A program made the translations under genes and the position numbers. A model generated the notes under the pieces. The model saw only the letters and a list, made by a program, of their open reading frames with translations, searched no databases and was not told the DNA's origin. A DNA stretch of 64,000 nt. Source: CAWIJK01 sp963836375 (lineage in GTDB: Bacteria > Actinomycetota > Acidimicrobiia > Acidimicrobiales > RAAP-2). Positions within the stretch are counted from its first letter, which is position 1. The number at the start of each line of letters is the position of its first letter. Location of the stretch: positions 620,001 to 684,000 of the forward strand of contig CAWIJK010000002.1 in the NCBI GenBank assembly GCA_963836375.1, in the 5' to 3' direction. Below are positions 32,997 to 41,181 of the stretch, in pieces.

Positions 32997-34496
32997 GTGG
33001 CTGAGGCCGGTGATGTCCGTTACGCCACGGCCCCGGGGCGCTGGGTGGTGTTGGCGACGGTGCTCGGCTCCGGGATGGCCGCGTTGGACGCAACCGTGGT
33101 CAATGTGGCCCTGCCGGCGATCGGACGGACCTTCGGGGCCCAGGTGGCCGGGCTGCAGTGGGTACTGACGTCGTACCTGATCACTTTGTCGGCCTTCATG
33201 TTGATCGGCGGATCGCTTGGCGACATCTTCGGCCGACGGCGGATCTTCCTCATCGGTGTGGCTTGGTTCAGCGTGGCGTCGCTGCTCTGTGCGCTCGCCC
33301 CCAGTCTCGACGTGCTGATCGCCGCCCGGGCCCTCCAGGGTGCCGGCGGGGCCCTCCTGGTCCCGGGCAGTCTGTCGATCATCGAGGCCAGCTTCGTGTC
33401 CGACGACCGGGGCCGGGCGATCGGGGCCTGGTCCGGCCTGGGGGGAATTGCGGTAGCGATCGGTCCGGTGGTCGGCGGGTGGCTGATCGCCGCCGTTTCC
33501 TGGCGCCTCATTTTCGTGCTCAACCTGCCGATGGCCCTGCTGGTCCTGTTGGCGTCGCGCCACGTCCCCGAGTCCATGGACCCGACGGCTTCTCGTGACC
33601 TGGACTGGCTCGGGGCCGGGCTCGTTGCCGTCGGGCTGGCCGCCACGACGTTTGCCTTGATCGAGGGACCCAGCCCCGGCTCCACACCCGGGGTGGTCGC
33701 TGGCTGCGCCGTGCTGGGCGTTCTCGCGCTAGCGGGCTTCGTGGTGGTCGAAATGCGAGCCAGCGTGCCGATGCTCCCGCTCGCCCTGTTCAGGTCCCGC
33801 CAATTCTCGGTCTCCAACCTCGTCACCCTGGTGGTCTACGCAGCGCTGAGCGGGGTCCTCTTCCTCCTCGTCATCGACCTCCAAGAGGTTCTCGGGTACT
33901 CAGCCCTGGCCGCCGGTGCTTCGCTGTTGCCGATCACCGTGGTGATGTTGCTGCTCTCGGTCCGCGCTGGGCAGCTCTCCCAGCGGATCGGGCCTCGTCT
34001 GCCGATGACCCTCGGGCCGCTGATCATGGCCGCCGGTCTGGCCCTCATGTGGCGGATCGACGCCACCAGCGCGTATCTCACCGTGATCCTGCCGGCGCTC
34101 CTCATATTCTCCTTCGGGTTGTCGTTGACGGTGGCCCCGCTCACGACGACCGTGCTCGGGGCCGTCGATGATCGCCAGTCCGGCGTCGCCTCAGGGGTGA
34201 ACAATGCGGTGGCAAGAGTCGCCGGGCTTCTGGCGGTGGCCCTACTCCCACCGCTGGCCGGGCTCACCGGAGTGGCCTACACGCAACCCGTCCGGTTCTC
34301 GGCCGGGTTCCACACGGCGGTGCTCATCGGTGCCGCGCTCTGTCTAGCCGGGTCACTCATGGCCGCACTGGGCATCGTCAACCGGCCCGGGACCCCGGGC
34401 GCCGGACCTGGGGGCGAACCGGTGGAGGCCCCGGTGATGTCGTGTCAGCTGGACGCGCCGACACTGCGCTGCGGCTCCGCCAGGGGCTCGAACTGA
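32997..34496 (+). CDS. MFS drug exporter, DHA2 (EmrB/QacA) family
   Basis: A 499-residue transporter with 14 likely membrane helices. The DHA2 signature 'MAALDATVVNVALPAIGRTF' occupies helix one, 'IGGSLGDIFGRRRIFL' is motif A, 'AARALQGAGGALLVPGSLS' is motif B and 'GVASGVNNAVARVAGLLAVA' lies in a late helix. Proton-coupled export of hydrophobic drugs or metabolites is the known role; the substrate cannot be told. The start GTG gives VAEAGDV. A perfect inverted repeat upstream may be its operator. The C-terminal 30 residues are polar. Confidence 0.92.
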   Translation: MAEAGDVRYATAPGRWVVLATVLGSGMAALDATVVNVALPAIGRTFGAQVAGLQWVLTSYLITLSAFMLIGGSLGDIFGRRRIFLIGVAWFSVASLLCALAPSLDVLIAARALQGAGGALLVPGSLSIIEASFVSDDRGRAIGAWSGLGGIAVAIGPVVGGWLIAAVSWRLIFVLNLPMALLVLLASRHVPESMDPTASRDLDWLGAGLVAVGLAATTFALIEGPSPGSTPGVVAGCAVLGVLALAGFVVVEMRASVPMLPLALFRSRQFSVSNLVTLVVYAALSGVLFLLVIDLQEVLGYSALAAGASLLPITVVMLLLSVRAGQLSQRIGPRLPMTLGPLIMAAGLALMWRIDATSAYLTVILPALLIFSFGLSLTVAPLTTTVLGAVDDRQSGVASGVNNAVARVAGLLAVALLPPLAGLTGVAYTQPVRFSAGFHTAVLIGAALCLAGSLMAALGIVNRPGTPGAGPGGEPVEAPVMSCQLDAPTLRCGSARGSN

Positions 34497-34543
34497 TGCA
34501 TGCTGGGGGCGAGTGGCCAACTGGGGACCGGGAGGTGAGCGTC

Positions 34544-35038
34544 GTGGAGGATGAGGTGATCGAGGTCATCGTCGAGGTTCCCTCCGGCAGCCGGAACAAG
34601 TACGAATACGACCACGAGCGCCACATCATCCGGTTAGACCGCCGGCTCTTCACGGCCACCGTCTACCCTGCGGACTACGGGTTCGTGCCTGAGACGCTGG
34701 CGCTCGACGGGGATCCCCTCGATGCCCTGGTGCTGGTAGCCGACGCCACGTTCCCCGGATGTCTGGTCCACGCGAGGGCGCTGGGGGTGTTCTGGATGCG
34801 AGACGAGATGGGCCCGGACGCCAAGCTGATCACCGTCTTGCACCGGGACCCGGTGTGGGACTCGGCCAAGGACATCGATGACGTGCCCGGCCACCTGCTC
34901 GAAGAGATCGAGCACTTCTTCTCCATCTACAAGGACCTCGAACCCGGCAAGCAGACCGAGACCGCAGGGTTCGAGGGACGTCGTGCCGCCCTGGCCGAGC
35001 TCGAGTCGTGCCGCGCCCGGTACGCGGCCGGTGCTTGA
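34544..35038 (+). CDS. ppa: Inorganic pyrophosphatase (family I)
   Basis: Soluble Mg-dependent PPase hydrolysing PPi to phosphate. Motifs: 'VEVPSGSRNKYEYD' at the N-terminus, 'YPADYGFVPETLALDGDPLD' containing the D-x-D-P-x-D metal site (a family signature), 'DAKLITVLHRDP' and 'HFFSIYKDLEPGK'. I start at GTG 34544, eight bases after GGGAGG, giving 164 residues, the usual length; upstream in-frame starts at 34442 and 34496 would add a non-conserved tail. It follows the MFS gene by 47 nt and precedes the LigD-type genes. Confidence 0.94.
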   Translation: MEDEVIEVIVEVPSGSRNKYEYDHERHIIRLDRRLFTATVYPADYGFVPETLALDGDPLDALVLVADATFPGCLVHARALGVFWMRDEMGPDAKLITVLHRDPVWDSAKDIDDVPGHLLEEIEHFFSIYKDLEPGKQTETAGFEGRRAALAELESCRARYAAGA

Positions 35039-35051
35039 GGCGCCCGGGGCA

Positions 35052-36104
35052 ATGATGACGCCGAGGCAGGCCAAGGCCACCACCACGCCGGAGGATCCGA
35101 AGACGGCCAAGGCCACCAAGGCCACCAAGGCCACCAAGGCCACCAAGGCCACGTCCGGGCCTTCGTCGGACGGCGCCACCCGCACCATGGTCGAGATCGA
35201 CGGTCATGAACTGGCGCTCTCGAACCTCGACAAGGTGCTCTATCCTGAGAGCGGCTTCACCAAGGGCGACGTGATCGACTACTACGTCCGGGTAGCGCCG
35301 GTCCTGCTGCCCCACCTGGCCGATCGGCCCCTGACCATGCGTCGGTTCCCCGACGGCGTCGACGGGCAGTCCTTCTACGCCAAGCACCTGCCCCGCGGGA
35401 CCCCACCGTGGATCCGCCACGCGGCCATGCCACGAAGTCCGGGGAGCAGGGATCCCTCGACCGTCGAGTTCGTGATCCTGGGCGACCTGGGTTCGCTGGT
35501 GTGGGCGGCGAATCTGGCGTCACTCGAGATCCACGTGCCTATGTGGCGAATCGGCACGGATGACCGGCCCGAGCCCCCGGACCTGATGGTGTTCGACCTG
35601 GACCCCGGCCCCCCGGCCACCATCGTCGAGTGCTCCCAGGTCGCGCTCATCCTGGCCGACGTCCTCCGGGAGACTCGCGGACTGGAGGCCTATCCCAAGA
35701 CCAGCGGCTCCAAGGGCATGCAGCTGTACATGGGGCTCCCGCCCGAGGCCAGGAGCAAGACCTGGGGGGCAGGGAGACCGCGGGAGGAGGCGAAGGTCCT
35801 GGCCGAAGAGCTGGCCCAGCAGCACCCGGAACTGATCGTGTCCAACATGAGTAAGGAGCTCAGGGCGGGCCGGGTGCTGATCGATTGGAGCCAGAACCAC
35901 GTGGCCAAGACGACGATCGCCCCGTACTCCTTGCGGGCCCGTTCGGAACCGACGGTCTCGACCCCATTGACCTGGGAGGAAGTCACCCGCTGCGCAGAGG
36001 GGAGCGACGGGGCGGCCGAGGAGCTCCGCTTCCTCCCCGACGCCGTCCTCGAGCGCATCGACCGACTCGGGGACCTCTACTCGAAGTTGGAAGACGATGC
36101 CTGA
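35052..36104 (+). CDS. ligD: LigD-type polymerase (primase-like) domain protein
   Basis: A stand-alone polymerase domain of bacterial non-homologous end joining, about 350 residues. After a Lys/Ala/Thr repeat (residues about 15-35) the domain begins at 'ELALSNLDKVLYPESGFTKG'. Motifs: 'LTMRRFPDGVDGQSFYAKH', the catalytic D-x-D in 'MVFDLDPGPPA', 'KTSGSKGMQLYM' and 'AGRVLIDWSQN'. Known role: NTP and dNTP addition at broken DNA ends. The start ATG could instead be GTG 35031. It overlaps the ligase gene by eight bases. No ku gene is in the window. Confidence 0.92.
   Translation: MMTPRQAKATTTPEDPKTAKATKATKATKATKATSGPSSDGATRTMVEIDGHELALSNLDKVLYPESGFTKGDVIDYYVRVAPVLLPHLADRPLTMRRFPDGVDGQSFYAKHLPRGTPPWIRHAAMPRSPGSRDPSTVEFVILGDLGSLVWAANLASLEIHVPMWRIGTDDRPEPPDLMVFDLDPGPPATIVECSQVALILADVLRETRGLEAYPKTSGSKGMQLYMGLPPEARSKTWGAGRPREEAKVLAEELAQQHPELIVSNMSKELRAGRVLIDWSQNHVAKTTIAPYSLRARSEPTVSTPLTWEEVTRCAEGSDGAAEELRFLPDAVLERIDRLGDLYSKLEDDA
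35109..35153. repeat. Five tandem copies of a 9-bp coding unit
   Basis: AAGGCCACC is repeated five times (the last copy ends in ACG), encoding Lys-Ala-Thr five times in the basic N-terminal tail of the LigD-type polymerase. Similar Lys/Ala/Pro motifs occur in the N-tail of the ligase encoded next. Such tails often bind DNA. Confidence 0.9.
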
Positions 36105-37287
36105 GTCCGCCAAACGGGCCAAGCCGGCCAAGGCCACCAAGCCGGCCAAGGCCACCGCCCCGGTCAAGGGTTCTGGGGCATCGGGTTCAGCGAAGGTCGC
36201 CCGAGCGGCCGCGGCGAAACCCGCTCGACGGCCGCTGCCGGTAATGCCGCCCGTCTCGCCCATGCTGGCCAAACTCAATCGGGGACTTCCGACCGACGAG
36301 GGTTTGATCTTCGAGCCGAAGTGGGATGGCTTCCGCTGCATCGCCTTCCGCAATGGCGACTGGGTCGAGCTTGGGAGCCGTAACGAACGGCCCCTGACCC
36401 GCTACTTCCCCGAACTGGTCAGCGCGTTCAGCGCCGAACTGCCGGACCGCTCGGTGATCGACGGGGAGATTGTGATCGTGGGCGACGGCGGGCTCGACTT
36501 CGACGCCCTGCTCCAACGGATCCATCCGGCCGCCTCCCGGGTGAAGCTGCTGGCCGAGACCACGCCGGCCTCGTTCGTCGCCTTCGACCTCCTCGCCCTG
36601 GGCGACGAGGACCTGCGGGAGACACCGTTCGCCGAACGACGGCGGCTGCTCGAGCGGGCCCTCGACGGGGCGGGCCCGGTGGTCCATCTCACCCCGGCCA
36701 CCCAGGACCTCGACCTGGCCGGGACCTGGTTCTCCAGTTTCGAGGGGGCCGGCCTGGACGGGGTGGTGGCCAAGCGGGCGGACCTGGCCTACCTCGAGGG
36801 CGAACGGGCCATGTTGAAGGTGAAGCACGAGCGGACCGCTGACTGCGTGGTTGGCGGATTCCGCTGGCACAAGCAGGACGGGGTGGGGTCGCTCCTGCTC
36901 GGACTCTACGACGAGAGCCACGCCTTGAGGCGGGTGGGGATCTGCGCGTCGTTCAGCGCGGCTCGGCGCCGTGAACTGGTCGACGAACTTGAGCCCTACC
37001 GGGTCCCCGACCGTGCCGGTCACCCGTGGCACGGCCTCGAAGGCGAGGGGATGGCGGCCAGCCCCGAGGCCGCCCACAGCCGGTGGAACGCCGGTCGTGA
37101 CCTCTCCTGGGAGCCGGTGCGCCCCGAACTTGTCTGCGAGGTTGCCTACGACCATCTGCAGGGTGCGCGGTTCCGGCATGCCACCTCGTTCAAGCATTGG
37201 CGTCCCGACCGGGATCCGGGGTCGTGCACCTTCTCGCAGCTCGACGTGCCGGTTCCCCTGGCTCTGGCCGAGGTCTTCGGCGACTGA
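36097..37287 (+). CDS. ligD: ATP-dependent DNA ligase, LigD type
   Basis: A 396-residue ATP-dependent ligase that seals breaks. After a Lys/Ala-rich tail ('KPAKATKPAKATAPVKG') the adenylation domain shows motif I 'FEPKWDGFRCIAF' with the nucleotidyl Lys, 'DGEIVIVGDGGLDFDALLQRI' (motif III), 'FVAFDLLALGDEDL', 'GLDGVVAKRADLAY' (motif IV) and 'MLKVKHERTADCVVGG' (motif V), followed by an OB domain with 'WEPVRPELVCEVAYD'. Polymerase and ligase, fused as one LigD in mycobacteria, are separate overlapping genes here. No nuclease domain is present. Confidence 0.93.
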   Translation: MPESAKRAKPAKATKPAKATAPVKGSGASGSAKVARAAAAKPARRPLPVMPPVSPMLAKLNRGLPTDEGLIFEPKWDGFRCIAFRNGDWVELGSRNERPLTRYFPELVSAFSAELPDRSVIDGEIVIVGDGGLDFDALLQRIHPAASRVKLLAETTPASFVAFDLLALGDEDLRETPFAERRRLLERALDGAGPVVHLTPATQDLDLAGTWFSSFEGAGLDGVVAKRADLAYLEGERAMLKVKHERTADCVVGGFRWHKQDGVGSLLLGLYDESHALRRVGICASFSAARRRELVDELEPYRVPDRAGHPWHGLEGEGMAASPEAAHSRWNAGRDLSWEPVRPELVCEVAYDHLQGARFRHATSFKHWRPDRDPGSCTFSQLDVPVPLALAEVFGD

Positions 37288-37380
37288 GCCGGCCCGCACG
37301 AAGGTGCCGGAGGTCCGGTGCTTGTAGCCTCGTCGTCGGCGCCACTCGCACCGGGAGCGGCCCAGGGGAGGACGTATCGG

Positions 37381-37869
37381 ATGGCATTCGGGCGCGACGA
37401 AGTGCAGGCTGCGGTGGAGCGCTACCACGAGTTGCGGCGCCGCATCGACGAGGGCCTGGAGGACGACGCCTTCGGGGCCCTGGCCGACTTCTACACCGAC
37501 GACGCGGTCTACGTGGACGCCGCCTGGGGCCGCATCGAAGGAAAGGTGGCCATCGCTTCGTGGCTCGTCGAATCGATGGTGGGGCTGGGCGACTGGAAGT
37601 TCCCGATCGAGTTCACGGCCATCGAGGGGAACGACGTGGTGGTGAAGTGGACGCAGATCATCCCCGGTTCGAGGCCCGACGGGACCCCGTACACCCAGTC
37701 CGCCTACTCGCGGCTCGTGTATGCCGGAGACGGAAAGTTCTCCTACGAGGAGGACACCTACAACATGGTCCACGTGCTCGAGGACCTGGCGGCCAGCGGG
37801 TGGCAGCCCACCGAGCCCATGAATCTGCCTCCCGAGCACCCGAACCGGGACTGGTCCATCCCGCGCTGA
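37381..37869 (+). CDS. SnoaL/NTF2-like domain protein
   Basis: A 162-residue protein with the cone-shaped NTF2-like fold. 'AVERYHELRRRIDEGLEDDA' helix, then 'ALADFYTDDAVYVDAAWGRIEGKVAI' and 'KFPIEFTAIEGNDVVVKWTQI' strands, are typical of SnoaL-like polyketide cyclases and steroid-isomerase relatives. Asp and Tyr/Trp residues line the expected pocket, but no specific catalytic set is recognised. The ATG follows GGGGAGG ten bases upstream. It is a single gene, convergent with trpB2; the substrate is unknown. Confidence 0.83.
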   Translation: MAFGRDEVQAAVERYHELRRRIDEGLEDDAFGALADFYTDDAVYVDAAWGRIEGKVAIASWLVESMVGLGDWKFPIEFTAIEGNDVVVKWTQIIPGSRPDGTPYTQSAYSRLVYAGDGKFSYEEDTYNMVHVLEDLAASGWQPTEPMNLPPEHPNRDWSIPR

Positions 37870-37882
37870 GCGGCCCGGAGGG

Positions 37883-39133
37883 TCACACCTGGTCGAGCTG
37901 GCCGGTCAGGTAGTCGTGGTAGGCGCCCAGGTCCAACAGGCCGTGGCCCGAGTAGTTGAACAGGATCACCTTCTCGTCACCGGTCTCCTTGGCCGCCAGC
38001 GCCTCGTCGATGACGGCCCGGATGGCGTGGCTGGTCTCGGGGGCGGGCACGAAGCCCTCGGTCCGGGCGAACTGCACGGCGGCGTCGAACACCTTGCCCT
38101 GCGGATAGGCGGTGGCCCGCATCCGGCCCGCCTTGACCAGGCCCGAGATGATCGGCGAGTCACCGTGGTAGCGCAGTCCGCCGGCGTGGATCGACGGCGG
38201 GACGAACTCGTGGCCCAGCGTGTACATCGGGAGCAGCGGCGTCATCCCGGCGACGTCCCCGAAGTCGTACTCGAAGCGACCTTCGGTCAGGGTGGGACAC
38301 GAGGTCGGCTCCACCGCCAGCAGCTCGACCTCGGCGTCGGGGACGAAGGGCAGGGCGATGCCGCCGAGATTGGATCCACCCCCGCAGCTGCCGATGACGA
38401 TGTCGGGTCTCCCCTCGCCGGCCAGGGCCAGCTGTTCTTTGGCCTCGAGCCCGATGATCGTCTGGTGCAACAGCACGTGGTTGAGGACCGACCCGAGGGC
38501 GTAGTGGGAGTCCTCTCGGCTGACGGCGTCCCGGACGGCGTCGCTGATCGCACCGCCGAGCGAGCCGGGGTGGTCCGGATCGTCGACCGGCGAGGCCACG
38601 ACCTCGGCGCCCCAGAGCTCGATCATCGTCCGCCGGTAGGGCTTTTGGTCGTACGAGGCCCGCACCATGTAGACCTTGCACTCGAGGTCGAACAGGGCCG
38701 AGGCGAACGAGAGCGCACTCCCCCACTGCCCGGCTCCGGTCTCGGTGGTCAGCCTGGGGATCCCCTCTTGTTTGTTGTAGAAGGCCTGGGGGACGGCGGT
38801 GTTGGGTTTGTGGGACCCAGCCGGGGAGACCGACTCGTCCTTGTAGTAGATGCGCGCCGGTGTCCCGAGCGCCCGCTCCAGCCGTTCGGCCCGGACGAGT
38901 GGTGTGGGGCGCCACAGCCTGAGTACGTCGAGCACCTCGCCCGGCACGTCGATCCACGGCTCGGCCGACACCTCCTGGGCGATCAGGGCCATCGGGAACA
39001 GCGGCGCGAGGTCCTGGGGGCCGACCGGTTCCCGGGTGCCCGGGTGCAGCGGTGGCTGCAGGGGTTCGGGCAGGTGGGGCGCCACGTTGAACCACGCGGA
39101 CGGCAGTCGGTCCGACGGCAGGTTCCAGCGCAT
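37883..39133 (-). CDS. trpB: TrpB2-type tryptophan synthase beta-like PLP enzyme
   Basis: A 416-residue PLP enzyme of the TrpB2 group. 'WRPTPLVRAERLERALG' and the PLP-lysine motif 'PAGSHKPNTAVPQAF' are seen, as are 'TETGAGQWGSALSFAS', the glycine loop 'GSCGGGSNLGG' and 'HAGGLRYHGDSPIIS'. TrpB2 proteins act without TrpA or use L-serine with indole salvage; some have other substrates. No other trp gene is near. ATG 39133 is chosen because the upstream extension is not conserved. It is a single gene, convergent with the SnoaL-like gene. Confidence 0.93.
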   Translation of the reverse strand: MRWNLPSDRLPSAWFNVAPHLPEPLQPPLHPGTREPVGPQDLAPLFPMALIAQEVSAEPWIDVPGEVLDVLRLWRPTPLVRAERLERALGTPARIYYKDESVSPAGSHKPNTAVPQAFYNKQEGIPRLTTETGAGQWGSALSFASALFDLECKVYMVRASYDQKPYRRTMIELWGAEVVASPVDDPDHPGSLGGAISDAVRDAVSREDSHYALGSVLNHVLLHQTIIGLEAKEQLALAGEGRPDIVIGSCGGGSNLGGIALPFVPDAEVELLAVEPTSCPTLTEGRFEYDFGDVAGMTPLLPMYTLGHEFVPPSIHAGGLRYHGDSPIISGLVKAGRMRATAYPQGKVFDAAVQFARTEGFVPAPETSHAIRAVIDEALAAKETGDEKVILFNYSGHGLLDLGAYHDYLTGQLDQV

Positions 39134-39192
39134 GGCGGTGCTCCTCTCTCGATCGGTCAAGCACCCGCAACTTAGTTGGCGGCCGGGCGCGC

Positions 39193-39285
39193 CGAGGCCC
39201 GGCTCGGGCCGGGGCCTCGTTGGAGCCCTTTGCACCACCAGCGGGTCGGCGCCTGGGCAGCTCCGATCCGAACCGGTGTCGGATC
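39193..39285 (-). terminator. Two hairpins downstream of htrA
   Basis: GATCCGA and TCGGATC (loop of seven) overlap the htrA stop, and 46 bases further along its transcript comes CGAGGCCC with GGGCCTCG (loop of 11). The second is a strong GC stem but has no long U-run, so termination is inferred from position and stem strength only. Confidence 0.4.
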
Positions 39286-40996
39286 AGCCGATGGGCAAGA
39301 GGCCGCCACCCGACGACCCACCACCCGACGACCCGCCACCCAGGCCCCCGATGCCGCTCCCCGGGACCAACGACCCGCCGCTGGTGCTGCTCGACGACTG
39401 GGACTGCTGCTGCTCTTCGGTCTGGGACTCGAGGGTGATCGGCTTGGTCTGCTTGAGGCTACCCAGGTAGAAGGCGACCTGGACGGTCTGTCCCGGCTTG
39501 GTCTTGGAGAGCACGCTCTGGAGCTGGGTCGCCGAGTTGACCGGGTTGGAGTCAATGCCCACGATGACGTCGCCCTGTTGGAGTCCGGCGCTGTCGGCCG
39601 GGGATCCCGGCAGAACGCTCAGGATCACCGCGCCCTGCGAGGGCGTGAACCCGTACTGCTGCTGGAGTTGGGGGGTCAGCGTGGTGACATCCACCCCGAG
39701 GACCCCGCCACCGCTGTTGATGGTGCCACCCTTTTGCAGCTCGCCCAGCAGGGCCACGATCGACGACGCCGGGATGGCGAAGCCGATGTTCTGGGCGCTC
39801 GAGCCGTCGCTGGCGGTGCCGGCGACTGCCGTGTTCATGCCGATGACCTGGCCGGAACTGTCGATCAGCGGGCCGCCCGAGTTCCCCGGATTGATGGCGG
39901 CGTCGGTCTGGATCATGTCGGTCAGGGTCTCGGTGGCCGACGAGGTCTCGTCGCCGGCGGTCACCGTTCGGCCGAGGGCCGAGATGATGCCCTGGGTGAC
40001 CGTCGGGGTCCCGGCGGCCAGGCCCAGCGCGTTGCCGATGGCGATGGCGCCGTCGCCCACCACCAGCTTGTTCGAGTTGCCGAAGGTGATGGTGGGCAGA
40101 CCCGAGGCCCCCTTGATCTGGAGGAGCGCAGCGTCCTTCGACGGGTCGGCCCCGACCAGGGTGGCCGGCTGGGCCTTCGTCGTGCCCGACTCGGTCACCG
40201 TGATGGTGCCGCCCCCCTCGGCCAGGGCGACGACGTGGTTGTTGGTGATCACCTCGCCGTTGGGCGAGATGATCATCCCGGTCCCCTGGTCCTCGTCGCC
40301 GTCGTTTTTCACGTCGATCGAGACCACCGCCGGCAGGACCTCGTCCACCAGCTTGGGGATCGACACGTTCCCGCTGATCGTGGCCGCCCCCGGGGTGGCC
40401 TTCCCCTCGCGGATGGTCAACGTCGAAGTGGTGCCCGAGCCGTTGGTGCCGGCGGCCCAGGTCACGATGGCGCCGACGGCCCCGCCGATCAACGCGGCCA
40501 CGACGGCCACGGCCAGCCAGGTCCAGGCCGAGGCGGCCCGGCGGGCCGGTCCGGGGGCCGTCGCCTCGCCCGAGGGCGCGGCCTCAGGGGCTCGTGGGTA
40601 CCCGGGGCCGCCGGGGCCCGGGGCGACCAGAGGGGTCGGTGCGGTGTCCGGCGCTGCGGCGAGCCCGACGCCACCCGCTGGGCCGGCGCCGGCGGACGCG
40701 GGGATCGGCCACGGTGGGGTGGGCGATGACGGCTGGGTGGCGCTCGGCCCTTGATGCCAGGGGCCGAGCCCGGCTGGCGGGACCGGGGGCGGCGGGACCG
40801 GCTGGGCCGGCGGCCCGCCCCACGGCCCGTAGCCGGCCGGTGGGCCGGCGGGGACCACCGGCGCCGAACCGGGGGCCGGTGTGACGGGTTCTTGTCCGTT
40901 GATCCCGGCGGGGAACCCGGGGGTCGCCTGGCCGCCGCCCGCGGCGTCTCGGGGCGCGTCCACATCATCCCCGCGATCAGCGAAGTCGTCAGGCAT
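39284..40996 (-). CDS. htrA: Membrane-anchored HtrA/DegP-like serine protease with PDZ domain
   Basis: A 570-residue envelope quality-control protease. Residues 1-150 are a Pro/Gly-rich cytoplasmic tail, one helix follows (about 155-181, 'WLAVAVVAALIGGAVGAI'), then the trypsin-like domain with His254 in 'TNNHVV', Asp288 in 'DPSKDAALLQI' and Ser373 in 'NPGNSGGPL'. A PDZ domain at about 420-520 includes 'GVDVTTLTPQLQQQYGF' and 'GLQQGDVIVGIDSNPV'. The tail is a Gly/Ser repeat. This matches actinobacterial PepD/HtrB organisation. The ATG gives MPDDFAD. No two-component system is adjacent. Confidence 0.94.
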   Translation of the reverse strand: MPDDFADRGDDVDAPRDAAGGGQATPGFPAGINGQEPVTPAPGSAPVVPAGPPAGYGPWGGPPAQPVPPPPVPPAGLGPWHQGPSATQPSSPTPPWPIPASAGAGPAGGVGLAAAPDTAPTPLVAPGPGGPGYPRAPEAAPSGEATAPGPARRAASAWTWLAVAVVAALIGGAVGAIVTWAAGTNGSGTTSTLTIREGKATPGAATISGNVSIPKLVDEVLPAVVSIDVKNDGDEDQGTGMIISPNGEVITNNHVVALAEGGGTITVTESGTTKAQPATLVGADPSKDAALLQIKGASGLPTITFGNSNKLVVGDGAIAIGNALGLAAGTPTVTQGIISALGRTVTAGDETSSATETLTDMIQTDAAINPGNSGGPLIDSSGQVIGMNTAVAGTASDGSSAQNIGFAIPASSIVALLGELQKGGTINSGGGVLGVDVTTLTPQLQQQYGFTPSQGAVILSVLPGSPADSAGLQQGDVIVGIDSNPVNSATQLQSVLSKTKPGQTVQVAFYLGSLKQTKPITLESQTEEQQQSQSSSSTSGGSLVPGSGIGGLGGGSSGGGSSGGGLLPIG

Positions 40997-41181
40997 TGCC
41001 GTCCTCCCGAACCGAACGTCGTGTCCGCCGCACCGGTGGTCTCGCTGCGGCCTGTTCGGGCCGCCACCCGGGGCGGGGCGCCACTTTACAAGCGGAACCG
41101 ACACGTCGGGGGCGCGGGCGGCCGGCCCCGTGGCGGCGCGAGGGACGATTCGTGCGCCCCTGACCCCCGAGAGGCACTAGC

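Noticed and set aside
39176..40754. Long plus-strand frames opposite htrA
   Set aside because: Low-complexity translation without motifs; the minus-strand frame has a complete HtrA triad and PDZ domain.
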